DNA of 64,000 nt from NCBI GenBank assembly GCA_037043455.1, contig JAWPHD010001832.1, positions 1 to 64,000 of the forward strand, read 5' to 3'. Below the pieces are notes generated by a model that ran no database searches, had not been told where the DNA came from, and saw nothing but the letters and a program-made list of their open reading frames with translations. Within the stretch, counting starts at the first letter, position 1. Each line of letters starts with the position of its first letter. The position numbers were made by a program, and so were the translations under genes. Below, in pieces: positions 46,076-57,635 of the stretch. This DNA is from Cyrtodaria siliqua. Its lineage: Eukaryota; Mollusca; Bivalvia; Adapedonta; Hiatellidae.

Positions 46076-48163
46076 TTGTCAAAGAAGAAGAAGACTTTAT
46101 TCATCAATCAATAGGCCAGAGGCCCGTGAGACATAGTTTACATTCATACAAGCAATTGACATAGCAAGATAACAAACAGCATTTTTAGTAATATGAATAT
46201 ATGCTATATACACAATTTATGACAGAAAATAAGCGGAGAAGAAATAAACGGAGAAGATGAGAAACAGCCTTTCAAATTATATTGCCACTATGAAGATAAT
46301 CTGTATTGATATTCTACTATCTATACTATCATATATAGTTTATATTACAGTATAATCAACGATAGGTGATAGCCGTTTTTGTTTGTAAATACCACAATGC
46401 TCTCTACTATTTATTTGATTTCCAAAGTTCTACAAAAACAAAACAAAAACACACAAAAAACAACATTATGATCAGTGTACAAAAGTAAAAGGTAAAACGT
46501 TTTAACTGTGTATACAGACATGTAACAATCTGAGATTATTCTACAAATGATACTATGAATGTTGTATTTTTCTGAGTTCAAATGCTTTGAAGATGTAAAC
46601 ACTTAATTTCTTTTTTACATTTTGATTTTGAGTTTCGAACAGTAATTTTAATTTATACATGCTTGGTCTAGTCCAGTAGAAGCGGTTTATATACGTTTTA
46701 CGCAAATCATTATACAGTAAGCATTCTAATAAAAAATGATATTCGTCCTCTATTTTTTGACAAACAGTACATAATCTGTTTTCGACCTGCATTCTCGGTC
46801 TTTGCCATCTGCCAGATTCTATACACAAATTATGAGAAGAAACAATAAGTCTCGTCATAGCGATTCTAAATTTAGGTATATTAAGAGTACTAAGAAAATG
46901 TTGAGTACCAAATGTAACAACTTCTCTAAAAAATACAGCTCTGGTTGAATTATCTATACGAGTTTGCCACGTTTGTAAGCTATTATCATATAAACGTTGT
47001 TTAAATATACTTAAGAAAACATGTTTATTGCCAACATTTTGTTGGAGCCAAACATCACGAAACCCTAACCTTGATAATAAATCTTGTACACGTGTAACCC
47101 AAGATACTTTATTTGGGTATAAATCAGCATCTATTTTAAGCATATTATATATAAGTTTACAATACTTTTGGTCATTAGTGTTAACAATTTTCAACCAAAA
47201 TTTAATTATTCTAATATATCTAATATCCTTAATGCTAAATCTGCCAAGAATACCATATACAAAGTCATTTTGAGTAGAACGTTTAACACGTAAAACATTT
47301 TTACAATAAATAGTGTGTATTCTCTCAATATTATCTGAACTTTGAAACCCCCAAACTTCGGAGCCATAACATAAAATGGGTAACACAAGTTTATCAAATA
47401 AATCTAATCTGTGTGACACAGAAATATCTGTAAATTTCATTAAACATTTGTTTAACTTAAATATTGCTTTCTGTGCTTTACCAGCTAAACTTAATTGTGT
47501 TTCATTAAAGGAGCCACCTTGACTAAAGACAATGCCAAGATAGGTCAAAGATTTAACTATTTCAACTGGAGAGTTATTGAACATGAAAACAAGATTTCTG
47601 GGTAAAAGTCCAGCTTTTCTAAATATAATTACTTTTGTTTTGTTAACATTAACCTTAAGTTTCCATTTTGTACAGTAATAAGCTATATCTAACCCTTTCT
47701 GTAAACCAATTGATGATTCTGAAAATATCACAATATCGTCAGCGTATAACAGCAAAAATAGTTTGGTCATATAAGTATCAACACCATCAAAATTGTTCAA
47801 TATAAAATGTTCTTCAATGTCATTTAGAAACATTGAAAACAGAAACGGCGATAAACATTCGCCTTGCCTCACACCTAACATACATGAAAAATCATTGCTT
47901 AACATATTATCAAATTTTACACGTGTTTTAATATTTTCATACATACTTTTGATGACACTAAGGATCTTACCTCTTACACCAAATTTAATTAACTTAGTCC
48001 ATAATGTGTTCCTTTCTACATAATCGAAAGCTTTGCTAAAATCTATAAAACTACAATATAATTTTTTACCAGTGTTAATAATGTGTGTAATCCAACCATG
48101 CAGTACGAATATATTATCTGTGGTACCCATTCCCCTTCGAAACCCGGCCTGTGCTTCCAATCA
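46076..48163 (-). mobile_element. Non-LTR retrotransposon (LINE), 5' truncated, with open RT frame
   Basis: The minus-strand element begins within the RT domain and ends in a 3' UTR with CTTCTTCTT tail units (46080-46095 on the plus strand read as AAGAAGAAG). About 470 bp of 3' UTR follows the stop codon. The 5' side abuts an A-rich low-complexity tract, so truncation happened at about 48163. The endonuclease and ORF1 are missing, so it cannot move by itself. Confidence 0.9.
46553..48160 (-). CDS. LINE reverse transcriptase, C-terminal 535 residues, uninterrupted
   Basis: RNA-dependent DNA polymerase of a non-LTR retrotransposon. Visible motifs in order: QAGFRRGMGTTDNIF (residues 4-18), FSKAFD at 41-46 with the first catalytic D, GVRQGECLSPFLF at 96-108, YADD at 139-142, a thumb region, and a C-terminal CxxC...HxxxxC finger (C464, C467, H475, C480). 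It is open from TTG; there is no true ATG because the 5' part is lost. The intact frame suggests recent insertion. The clade is not certain; YADD and the C-terminal finger fit several groups. Unlike the dead LINE at 29.7 kb it has no frameshift. Confidence 0.9.
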   Translation of the reverse strand: MEAQAGFRRGMGTTDNIFVLHGWITHIINTGKKLYCSFIDFSKAFDYVERNTLWTKLIKFGVRGKILSVIKSMYENIKTRVKFDNMLSNDFSCMLGVRQGECLSPFLFSMFLNDIEEHFILNNFDGVDTYMTKLFLLLYADDIVIFSESSIGLQKGLDIAYYCTKWKLKVNVNKTKVIIFRKAGLLPRNLVFMFNNSPVEIVKSLTYLGIVFSQGGSFNETQLSLAGKAQKAIFKLNKCLMKFTDISVSHRLDLFDKLVLPILCYGSEVWGFQSSDNIERIHTIYCKNVLRVKRSTQNDFVYGILGRFSIKDIRYIRIIKFWLKIVNTNDQKYCKLIYNMLKIDADLYPNKVSWVTRVQDLLSRLGFRDVWLQQNVGNKHVFLSIFKQRLYDNSLQTWQTRIDNSTRAVFFREVVTFGTQHFLSTLNIPKFRIAMTRLIVSSHNLCIESGRWQRPRMQVENRLCTVCQKIEDEYHFLLECLLYNDLRKTYINRFYWTRPSMYKLKLLFETQNQNVKKKLSVYIFKAFELRKIQHS

Positions 48164-48176
48164 AACAAATCAAACA

Positions 48177-48480
48177 CGGCGTTAACAAAAAAATAAAAAA
48201 GTAAAAAAAGTATTTAAAAAAACACAACAAATGAGATAAAAAAAGTTAAAAAAAAAAATCAATTAAAAAAAAGATATTATTACAAAAAAAAAAACACAAA
48301 AAAAAATTAAAAATAATAAAAAAAATAATAAAAAAAACAAAACAAAAAACAATCAATCAAATAAAAAGTAATTATAAAAATTAAAAAAAAATAATTAAAA
48401 AAAATTAAAAATATTTTTTTTGTTTTAATTTAAAAAAAAAAAAAAATCCAAAACAAATAAAATAAAAAAGTCAAAACATC
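48177..48480. repeat. A-rich low-complexity tract
   Basis: About 300 bp of almost pure A/T with scattered C, such as AAAAAATTAAAAATAATAAA. It adjoins the truncated 5' end of the LINE. Confidence 0.9.
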
Positions 48481-49262
48481 TGATAAGTTTGGTAAAGATC
48501 AGATGAAAAATGAAGGTCCTATCGTATTAACGATGTAATATATAGCATTTTTAACGAAATCAAGGGCCATAACTCCGCTGTTACCACTCCGATCTGGCTG
48601 GTTATCGAACTTGCCCGAGCTTTTATTGATATTAATAATCTGGTAAAGTTTGGTAAATATCGAATGAAAAATGGAGTCCCTACTGTCTTAACGAGGCAAA
48701 ATATAGCATTTTTAACTAAATCAAGGGCCATAAATCCGCTGTTTCTGGTCCGATCTGGCTGGTTTTCAAAATATTCCGAGCTTTTATTAATATTAACAAT
48801 CTTGTATAGTTGGTAAGGATCGGATGAAAAATGGAGACCCTATCGTCTTACGAGGCAAAATATAGCATTTTTAACTAAATCAAGGACCATAACTCCGCTG
48901 TTACTGGTTCGATCAGGCTGATTTTCGAACTTGTCCGACCTTTCATCTGGTAAAGTTTGATAAAGATCGGATGAAAAATGAAGGCCCTATCGTCTTAACG
49001 ATGCAAAATATAGCATTTTTAACTAAATCATGTGCCATAACTCCGCTGTTAGCGGTCCGATCTGGCTGGCTTTCGAACTTGTCCGTGCTTTTATTGATAT
49101 TAACAATCTAGTTTAGGCTGGTAAATATCAGATGAAAAATGAAGGCCCTATCGTCTTAACGATACAAAGGTTAACGACGGATGACGGACGGACCACGGAC
49201 AAACGGACGGTCGACGTACAACTCGCCATCCCACAAGCTCTGCTGGCCCTTGGCCAGTAGAG
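48481..49262. repeat. ~165-bp tandem repeat, ~4.5 units, and dispersed-repeat end
   Basis: Each unit contains AGCATTTTTAACTAAATCA, CCATAACTCCGCTGTTA, GATCTGGCTGG, TTTTATTGATATTAACAATC and GGATGAAAAATG. The block ends GACGGATGACGGACGGACC and CTGCTGGCCCTTGGCCAGTA. The ending pairs with the start at 45838, suggesting both are the two ends of one element separated by the LINE. Confidence 0.85.
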
Positions 49263-49264
49263 TT

Positions 49265-50520
49265 AAACACGTTGACAATAGGAGTACCGCCTTGGAAGGA
49301 TCGGTGGCAAAAAGGTCTCCTCTTGTTTGATATCCTCTTACATATTAGACATAATTAACATTTGGAAAAAAGAGAATACTCATGGTTTCGTAGAAATCCG
49401 GTAAAAAAAGGCTAGATTAAATTTCTTTTTAATATCAGTTTTTATCACATAACATCCCCGAACACCCATTTAATATTCTATTGTATGACACACGTGTTAT
49501 ACAACCTGGAACGATTTTGACTGGTCGAGTTAAACCTGTAACATTACGCAAGTTTATTAACTGAAACTATTTTATTTATTACAAATTTAACCAGATCTGA
49601 GTCATAAACTTATTATTTGTGACAGTTTATAAAAATAATGCACGTTATACAAAACATTGTTATTTGTTAAAAAGTTGGCGTAAACTATTATTTTGTAAAG
49701 AGCTAAAACTCGAACTCTTTTATAGCCTTTACAGTAGGGGAGCAGCCTTGATATTTTCCTACATCTTTCAAATATCGCAACCACGCTTGACAACGAAAAG
49801 TAGTACGTCAACTTTCGGCAACGTCAAAAAAAAAAAAATGTCCGCCATTTTGAATTTTTTAAAACGCATAATTTGGAAAATTGTGACAATTTTTGATCAT
49901 GAAATTTCATTTCCCCTTTAGGTTTCGTGATTTTTGTCTGTACCGACTTTTTTTTTAGAAGCTCTACTGCGTGATAAATTCAGACCCGCCTTGTAAAATG
50001 TCGAAGCGAGGGGCGATAACTCTAAAAGATGCCATCTTTAGAATACGATTTAAATGACACCAACCGTGTGTTTTTTTGTTAAATAAAGTACGAGGAGATA
50101 CTTGAATTGTTGTTTTAGCTCACACATTACATGAATTTTGCTGCATATCACGAAAAGCATGTTATTTCTTTATCAAAAGTACACGAAAATACGAATTGTT
50201 TGATTTAACTGTAATTTTGACTCGACTGACCTCGCAAGAACTGCAGGCGCGTATTCGATGGAGCGGGTAGTATTGGGCACCCTCTCATATGTGGAAAGTT
50301 TACGTAACAATCGCTACTGTTCAAGATGGGAGTTGGGATGGAGAGAAGGAGGGGGAGGGCATCTGAACTGAGATTTAAAAGGATGCGCCCCATCCCCATC
50401 CCAACTAAAATCATGAAAGCTAGTTTGTTTTTGAAAGCTGTTCCAAGCATACAGTACATTCTTAAACATATTCAGATAATATATTTGTTGCTGTGTTTTT
50501 GACTAGACTGTCCAGTGTCT
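49265..50520. other. Intergenic; fragment of repeat 'R' at the left end
   Basis: 49268-49355 (-) matches the TTGACAATAGG...ACCGCCTTGGAA block of 'R'. GTCCGCCATTTTG near 49840 is YY1-like. No exon supported in the rest. Confidence 0.4.
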
Positions 50521-50525
50521 AATTG

Positions 50526-50839
50526 TCATTCGCAACTTGGCGCAGTCAGTAGCGCAGCGGATTTGTAACCGGAGGTGGTGCCACTGAGTTTTGTCGGTGT
50601 GTTCTTGGGCAAGACACATTCCCTTAGCCTCATCCGTCGGATGGGGACGTAAACAGGGTGGTCCCGCTTATAGGTCTATCATCCGAGCATGTTAAAGAAC
50701 CATAGGAATCTGTTCGATAATAAGGGTAGTGCACGGTTCCCGGATTCCTATGTATCCTTCCCCTCTCTCTGAGGCGGCTCTAAATAACCTGTACTGTGTT
50801 GATGAGCCGTTAAATATTCAATTCAATTCATCCGCAACT
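50526..50839 (+). mobile_element. tRNA-derived SINE (V-SINE-like), copy 2, with target duplication
   Basis: The body at 50538-50827 matches copy 1 at 4150-4463. It is flanked by TCATTCGCAACT (50526-50537) and TCATCCGCAACT (50828-50839), an imperfect 12-bp target duplication. The head keeps the A box and the anticodon region (TTTGTAA loop, anticodon TGT) but lacks the B box. It is 5' truncated by a few bases. Confidence 0.85.
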
Positions 50840-51109
50840 GCACTCAGCACTGTCATATGTACTATAGCTGTCCCATGCTAGTATCATGAATCAACCGTGG
50901 AATATATCACCCACACATAAAAGGGTTTGAGGGCCCCATCTTACTTGTATTAGTTTAAATATAGACCATTTGTCGGTTGAAACCTAAGATGAATTTTTTA
51001 TCAGACAGAAACACTGTCGTAATACTTATACTGATAGCATCGAAGGAAAATAAAGAAGGCCATTTCTTTTACTTTATATTTTTAAAGTTGAATTGTGTTT
51101 TATGTCATT

Positions 51110-51240
51110 ATAGCACATTTTAGGCCATATTTCCTGGGTAGAACCAGTACTGTGTACTTACTGCTATCTGTAAGAATTGACACTTTCTCACCTACAAGTT
51201 GAGCTCCCAGTGGGAATTGAACCCGCAGCGGTGAGAGGTG
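51110..51240 (-). mobile_element. tRNA-derived SINE-like family 2, copy
   Basis: The reverse complement has B box GCGGGTTCAATTCCC, then TGGGAGCTCAACTTGTAGG and ACAGTACTGGTTCTACCC, parallel to 14293-14395. Confidence 0.5.
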
Positions 51241-51728
51241 AAGATGAGAATGTATACAAATATAAAATGCCAACCGAACATCTCAACTCAATATGTCCAT
51301 GGGACTTGAATGAACGCACTGAAAACAATCCGTGGAAAATTGTACTATGCAAGAATATATATTCATAAATAAATTTTATTTTGATGCAAAATCGATATGC
51401 TCCTCTAGACATCATAGATAATCTAAAGATCATGTAAAGTTTCGAAAAGATTGGTTAAAAACTGTGGAAGGATATAGACGCACAGATAACTAACACCATA
51501 TGCCGCCTCACCTTTCAATGGTAAACAATAAACATTTATGGTACATATTAAGGCCTTAAATATTATCTTTCATGACTAAGTAAAAAATATGTAACAAGTC
51601 AGATATCAAAATGAATTATTTATTTGATTTAAAACATTTTATTTCAAATATTTACATCAAAACATCCCAAATATAAAGGGTATTACATAAAAAATTAAAT
51701 TGCATCATACAATAATTGTTTTTATTTA

Positions 51729-51874
51729 TTAAAGGGACACACAGCATTTATCAAGTTTTTATCAAGCATTAAAATGTAATTTATTTTCACTTTACACCCG
51801 CTTGCATATATTTAAATTATAAGTTATAACATTTTGGAGTTTAAAAAAAAGAAGATTGCTGCATGTCCCTTTAA
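51729..51874. mobile_element. 138-bp MITE with TTAA target sites
   Basis: TTAA (51729-51732), then AGGGACACACAGCA, ... TGCTGCATGTCCCT, then TTAA (51871-51874). The interior CGCTTGCATATATTTAAAT is shared with the MITE at 20347. TTAA duplication with short AGGGACA ends is piggyBac-like. Confidence 0.8.
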
Positions 51875-51879
51875 TATGT

Positions 51880-52190
51880 AATTGTTTATATGGTGCAAGC
51901 CAATTTGAACATATGTGGGGTTATATATATATACATGTATCTGTTTGTTATTTTTTTGGTGAGGAAGACCACTCACTTTTCTTCTGGGTATAACCGGTAT
52001 TATTATATAACCAATAAATAGACGCGTTTTCATTGGCTAAAAAGTAATTTTTTAGAAAAAATATCTAGCGATATTGACCTGTTTTTTTCTGATATTGACC
52101 AGTTTTATAAAACTGTCCCGAGATGTGATATTATTGAAAAAATCTATTGTTTAATTGTTATAAACTGTCAAATTCAAATTGAGGGTTATA
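51880..52190. other. Intergenic, no gene recognised
   Basis: AT-rich; TGATATTGACC(A/T)GTTTT occurs twice near 52070-52110. Nothing else. Confidence 0.35.
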
Positions 52191-52195
52191 TAATA

Positions 52196-52344
52196 AAACA
52201 GTTATGGACTTTTCAGCTGTTATACATGATGTTGATATGTACCAAAAAATCATTATTGACCTCGGCTATCGCCTCGGTCAATAATGATTTTTTTGGTGCA
52301 TATCACATCATGTATAACAGCTGAAAAGTCCATAATTGTATAAT
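52196..52344. mobile_element. Hairpin MITE-like inverted repeat, ~65-bp arms
   Basis: Left arm ...GTTATGGACTTTTCAGCTGT through TCATTATTGACC, right arm its reverse complement through ACAGCTGAAAAGTCCATAA. The loop is TCGGCTATCGCC. Confidence 0.9.
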
Positions 52345-52349
52345 ATACA

Positions 52350-53010
52350 CCTCCTGCCATCTGTTATTCCACAAACTTTTATATAATCCAATAAAATTCA
52401 GAAAACATTTTAATCCAATAAATAAATTGGGCACGGCCGGTCAGATTAACAGAAACACATTTATATTTTCATATTAGCCCTTATTTTGAGCCACTCCAAT
52501 AAACTATCCAGTTAATGTCGCCAACGATCCACCTTGTGTCTACAGTCGGATATGCATGTTGATATGATATTGTGCTGGCTGAACTGGTGATCCTCTTACT
52601 AGACATATTTTTCTTGAAGTTGATGCTAGTACTGTCCCGTATGAGGTATTGCTGATTCATGATTCATAAAAAAAATAAAATATTGTACACCATCTTGTTA
52701 TTATATACTATTCTTGTTCGTTTAAGTATTTCTGATTCTGTTGTTAATGTTGTAAAAAGTTATATGTGACTACTTGTTTCAATAAAATCCTCCCATATAT
52801 ATTGGGACATCACTAACTATTTTCAGCTAACTCCCAGCATCTCAGGACTCCAGGCTCTGAAATAAAAATGACATACATGATATTTTGTTTCAACTTAAAT
52901 AGGTAACAAGTTGTAGAACTGAAATATGTAAATGAATAGTGATTATAGAACTTTTTTTACATGTACAATAAATTAAAAATAATCGTTTTCTGCTAAATCA
53001 ACACATTTAT
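52350..53010. other. Intergenic, no feature recognised
   Basis: No supportable exon, RNA or repeat. Confidence 0.35.
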
Positions 53011-53014
53011 TACC

Positions 53015-53100
53015 GGTATACCTTATTTAGAGCCGCCCCAAATGACACATAGGAATTCGAGAACCTGTCTTACTCTTACTAATGTATATATTAATAATTT
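53015..53100 (-). mobile_element. SINE (V-SINE-like) 3' fragment
   Basis: In reverse complement, ATTCCTATGTGTCATTTGG and GGCGGCTCTAAATAAGGTAT align with the 3' end of the SINEs at 4150 and 50538. Confidence 0.6.
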
Positions 53101-53104
53101 CTAT

Positions 53105-54560
53105 GGTTGTTTATCGTGCTTGGAGGATAGACTCCCCAGTTTCAATCCCAATCAAACAAAAGAGGCTGAGGAACAAACAAGACTGAGGGAAGATGTATTG
53201 CCCGAAACCATAGACGAAACTCAGTGGTGCATGTGTGACTTGAACCGGAAGCTCCAGATTGCTATCATCCACCATGCTATTGCTGGGCCATGCCAGCACA
53301 TTATGTTAAGTCGGGGTCTTGGTTAAGTTTAATAATTTAGATGTAATACAGGGACCTTTTTATTTTGTTTGTTTAATTTTACATATGTACTAAGCACAAT
53401 ATGACCTATTTATGTGTCGATGTGCTGTAAAACACCATTTTTATTTTTAGTATAAAAAGTCTGAGACTAAGTGCAGGCACAGACCTAATAACAAATTATT
53501 AATATGTCTGTGGTGCAGGACTGGTGCACAATGCCACATATTTTGCAAAGAACAAACATTGATAAATTCATAGATTTTTTGAAGCTGCGCTTACCTACAT
53601 ACTGGCTAATACAAGGCTCTTGATGTAGTTATACTGTGAGACTGGGAAATTTGACTTGAATCTGGCTATGGTAATACTGCACACTGCCTCTAGCTAACTT
53701 AGTCTTAGCAGACCTGAAAAAAACAAGTCATATATGATATTGTTTCATTTGTTTTTAATATTAATAACTCTGTCCAACTTTCTCAATGCTAACAATGTCA
53801 GCATTCCATAACATTTTACTTAAAACACAACTGGAATTGAAAGTGGTGCTTTCCAGAAGATGATACTGTCCAAAATGTAAGTCACAGGTGGCATTCATGA
53901 ACAAATAGTAGATTTTCAAGGCTTACATTTTCATCAATTATTCATCACTCATGTGTTCTAAAAAATTATCAGAATTAAGTTAATATATATCAACCACCAC
54001 CGTTTTACATGTTTCAACGTTAAACACTTGTCATACAGAAATTAAAAGTGTATTTACTTACAAAGGCCACAGTGCAGACAATGCCATGATCCATTTCAGG
54101 CATTTGCTGGTGTGTTCCACTTTTCAATTTTAATTCTCTACATTGTCTACTGTAATAGATCTATTTGTTTGTATTTTGTAAATTACGCACTCATGCAAAA
54201 CTTGGAATTGTATACGATCGTGATTGTAACACTGTTTAAATTCTACTTCTGTGCAAATAAATTGAAATAATCCATCGGTCACCGTCAATCGGGCCGTATG
54301 TGTAAACGATCTATCTGTGTATACATGTACACGGATCAGCATTATTTGACCTTTGAATGTGTGTGAGCTATTTTTAGCACATTCCTTAGCTATTTATAAA
54401 CGTTCAGTTCAATTCACAATATTTAGTTTCTGTGACTGTGTATTGACCATATGATGTTAATTTGTCCAGGGAGAAGTGGGTTTGTGGCCTGCGACTGACC
54501 TGGGCTGGGTGTTTTTCTGTGTCGCCGCCATTTTGAATAGCCTCTGAAAGAGTGAAATGC
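53105..54560. other. Intergenic; a 94-codon frame without known family
   Basis: The plus frame 53042-53326 runs out of the SINE fragment and has no recognisable motif. GTGACTTGAACCGG near 53238 is weakly tRNA-like. GTCGCCGCCATTTTG at 54522 is YY1-like. No exon is supported. Confidence 0.35.
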
Positions 54561-54565
54561 AGGTA

Positions 54566-54715
54566 CCAACTTTCAAAACGGGCACGCAAAATGTATATTC
54601 ACGAAAAAATAAGAAATTTTCAAAAAAGGTAGATCAGGTAATGATCTTCGACTCCTGTCAATTTCAACAATATTTAAGAATATACAATTTTTGTACCCGT
54701 TTTGAAACATTGGCA
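54566..54715. mobile_element. Imperfect inverted repeat (~35-bp arms)
   Basis: CAACTTTCAAAACGGGCACG...GTATATTC on the left and GAATATACAATTTTTGTACC then CGTTTTGAAACATTG on the right. Confidence 0.6.
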
Positions 54716-55150
54716 ATTTCGAAGAAAACAAAAACTAGTTTTTTTCGATCTTCGCATTTGTACCGCGATTTCCGACTATGATATCTCAATAAAACCTGTC
54801 AACACGATTGTTTTATAAATCTCCGACATAATAACTGACTTCTGATATGATTTGTCTTCTTTGCCATCTAGTATAAGCTTTAAACTAGTGTTTCTAAACA
54901 GAGTACTATAAAATCCGCGCATCTGCACGTGCTTGCAAAATGGGAACTACGTTGCCTCCAACCCCAATTATTTATGTTTGAGTTATGCGGTTCAGGCACG
55001 TGAAATGACTTGTCTGCTCCTGTACTGTTATATGCAACGTTATGTGTAAGACGCGACGTTACGACGTCACATATTTTATGACGTTTTGGCGCTAAAATGT
55101 GTCTGACGTGGTGGCGGTTTTATGTCCATCGCAATGTTATGCGATAAAAA

Positions 55151-55300
55151 GGATCTTAAACTCGTTCCCATTCCATAGAAGATTTATGAAACTCGTTATG
55201 AATTATTTTAATTTTAACTCGCCAAAAGGCTCGTTAAAATTAAAATAATTCATAACTCGTTTCATAAATCTTATATAAAATGGGAACTCGTTTAAGATCC
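55151..55300. mobile_element. Hairpin MITE-like inverted repeat, ~68-bp arms
   Basis: GGATCTTAAACTCGTTCCCA on the left, TGGGAACTCGTTTAAGATCC on the right, pairing to the TTTTAACTCG/CGTTAAAA centre with small indels. Confidence 0.9.
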
Positions 55301-55357
55301 TCTATATATACCGATTTAGACGATTGAAAAAATGTCTGTACTATTCACATTTTAAAT

Positions 55358-55530
55358 ATTGAGTTCTGCTCAACCCGAGGGCTAGAGGACGTGAATGATA
55401 GCAAGCCCTTTTCACTACCGTTCATGAACAGGCTCAATAAAACCGAGACTGTAATATCTTTTCTATTTATCGTGTTCGACGATTTCCAGTTTCTCCTTTC
55501 ATATTTTTTCATTTATTTAATGTTATGTAT
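55358..55530 (+). mobile_element. Hairpin repeat 'H', copy 2
   Basis: TTGAGTTCTGCTCAACCCGA, CGTTCATGAACAGGCTCAAT, ACCGAGACTGTAATAT and TCGTGTTCGACGATTTCC, as in copy 1. Confidence 0.85.
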
Positions 55531-55680
55531 TTATTTGCCAAATAATTGTTTGCATCTTATGCTACTTATATGTTTCAACTGTACCGTTTTATAAATATGT
55601 CGTTGTGTTTTGTCATAACAATGCATCTTTTGTTCTTATTTTTCTTCTCCATTTGTAGTAAAGTATGTAATGAAAAGGCA

Positions 55681-55796
55681 AATATACGGCCGTGGCGTGC
55701 CTTTAGTCGATAATGGCACACTTAGTGCATGACCCTCGGGCCATAACGGTACTATGTGTGCCACTATCAACAAAAAGCAAACCACGGCCGTATATT
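55681..55796. mobile_element. 116-bp imperfect palindrome (TATACGGCCGTGG ends)
   Basis: AATATACGGCCGTGG on the left, CCACGGCCGTATATT on the right, with inner matches GATAATGGCACAC/GTGTGCCACTATC. Confidence 0.85.
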
Positions 55797-56069
55797 AATC
55801 TCTAAATACTAATTGGGCATACATTTACCTTGTTTAATGAAAGCATAATAAAGAAACATAGCTGTTTTATACTTTTCATTTGTGCATGACATAACAATAC
55901 TACACTTGTGTTTATTAGGAATATCATTTACTTCTTAGGAATATAACAATATCTTAAATCGTGATAGAACGGCCATATTAGTAGAACATGATATTTGTCT
56001 TCTAAAACACAGTGACATTGTAAATAAAGAAATCCTCGCAAGGCTATATCCTCGAACAAACTAGGCATC

Positions 56070-56264
56070 CATTACGTGTCCCCTCCTTAATTCCATTAGG
56101 CAATGAGAAAGCTTATATTAGCAGCATTTTATAACGGATATTTCGACAATAAAATATGTTCAAAAACATTTTTCTACCGAAAAAAATGTGATAACCTGTT
56201 TAAAAATACCTACTAAATGTTTTAATTTTACAATATATAATGTTTTTAAGCCGTAATTAAGATT
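56070..56264 (+). repeat. Dispersed ~195-bp repeat, copy 2
   Basis: Same order of blocks as 28470-28664, about 85 percent alike by eye. Confidence 0.85.
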
Positions 56265-56329
56265 TTATTTTATACCCCAGCCAACCCCGTTTTCGCTTCT
56301 TGGAGAAGGTGTTGGATTGGGTTGAAAGT

Positions 56330-56560
56330 TAATACTCGAACCACGTAATGATTAATAGGCAATATAAGTATTTTATATAGAAAAAACAAAACAGCCTAGA
56401 AAGCCAAAACTAAGTATTCAATGACTTGGCAGAAGCCAGAACAACAATAGAATAAACCATGAAAGGCACGACAAAACAAGATTGGAGACAAACATCAAAC
56501 GTCTTTTCAGGATTTAGCTAAAAGTTACCATAGGTTATTGCACATTTAAAGAGGAAAGCA
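56330..56560 (-). mobile_element. Dispersed repeat 'R', copy
   Basis: ATTAATAGGCAATATAAGTA, TAAACCATGAAAGGCACGAC, GACAAACATCAAAC and AAAGAGGAAAGCATAG parallel 19690-19920. Confidence 0.65.
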
Positions 56561-56574
56561 TAGCTATTTGTAAA

Positions 56575-56757
56575 TTGAACAACCACTAAACATGCAGTGC
56601 GTTGCATACGTTTAATAAAATTTGTTTGAAAGTGATCATGACCAAGTATTTTGCGAAGTTTGTTCATCACGTCACCATAAAGATCCGGTTGGTACTGCCT
56701 TTGTAGCAAATGCAACAAAGTAGTATTACCACTGTTACCGCTGTCACCGACAGACAA
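56575..56757 (-). other. Unrecognised open frame (possible exon)
   Basis: The minus frame reads GDSGNSGNTTLLHLLQRQYQ and PDLYGDVMNKLRKILGHDHF. The composition is protein-like and there is a possible acceptor (GTCTGTCGGTGACAG). Downstream it runs into repeat 'R'. No family recognised, and no second exon found. Confidence 0.25.
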
Positions 56758-57486
56758 GAATACAATATTGCGGTTTTATTTTTACTTCGTGCTGTACATA
56801 CAAGTACAAACAAATTAAAAGCGGATACATATTTCATTTTTCAAATAAACCTTGGGAGTGATGAATGAGAAAAATATCGATGCAGAAATCTTGCAAGATA
56901 AATAATTGCAACAACTGCACATCTTAGTATTGCAAATTAATAGAGGGAAACACCCTGCGCCTTGAATGAACTAAATGATTTCTGAAAGGAGACTTTATAT
57001 TTGTTTGATCAAATTAAAAGCGGATACATTTTATTTTCCAAATAAACCTTGGGAGTGGTACGCAAAGGTCATGAATAAGGAAAATATCGATGCAGAAATT
57101 AACCAATGGCGAATATCAGGATGTGCTAAAGCGGTACACTGTTCTCTTTAGGATGGTCGGATGATGTGAATCAGGCGTAATTGTTTAATTAAAACCATCT
57201 GATCAATTTGAAAAACACGTGACCAATGATTATATAAGCATAGTGTTCAAAACAAGATTGTAGTCATTTTTGTGATTTTGTTACACGAACTTCAATGTTT
57301 CAATCACAAAAGGTAGGTTACTTTTCGATTATGAAAAGCAATTATTAAGTAACTTTGAGAAAAACACATTATTTAGAGTTGAGACAGTATCTGTAGTACG
57401 GTATACTTAAATACATATTTATTCGTGTATTATTTCATACAACAATCTGTATTTATCATTGGATAAACACTTACATGTAATGCTTG

Positions 57487-57620
57487 TTAAAAGGGCGTGA
57501 AGGGTAGCATGCATTTTTCACTACCGTTCAACCAAACCGAGACTGCAATATTTTTTTGTATTTATCGTGTTCGGCGATTTCCAAATTTCTCATTTCATAC
57601 TATTTTTAAGTATTTCATTC
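57487..57620 (+). mobile_element. Hairpin repeat 'H', copy 3 (5' part lost)
   Basis: GGGCGTGAAGGGTAGCATGC, CACTACCGTTCAACCAAACC, GAGACTGCAATATTTT, TCGTGTTCGGCGATTTCC. The stem half CAGTCTCAAT is deleted. It lies just left of the foldback structure. Confidence 0.8.
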
Positions 57621-57635
57621 ACATTAAATATTATA

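Noticed and set aside
55391..55594. 67-codon ORF MNDSKPFSLPFMNRL
   Set aside because: Starts in hairpin repeat 'H', and similar frames appear in its other copies; no protein family.
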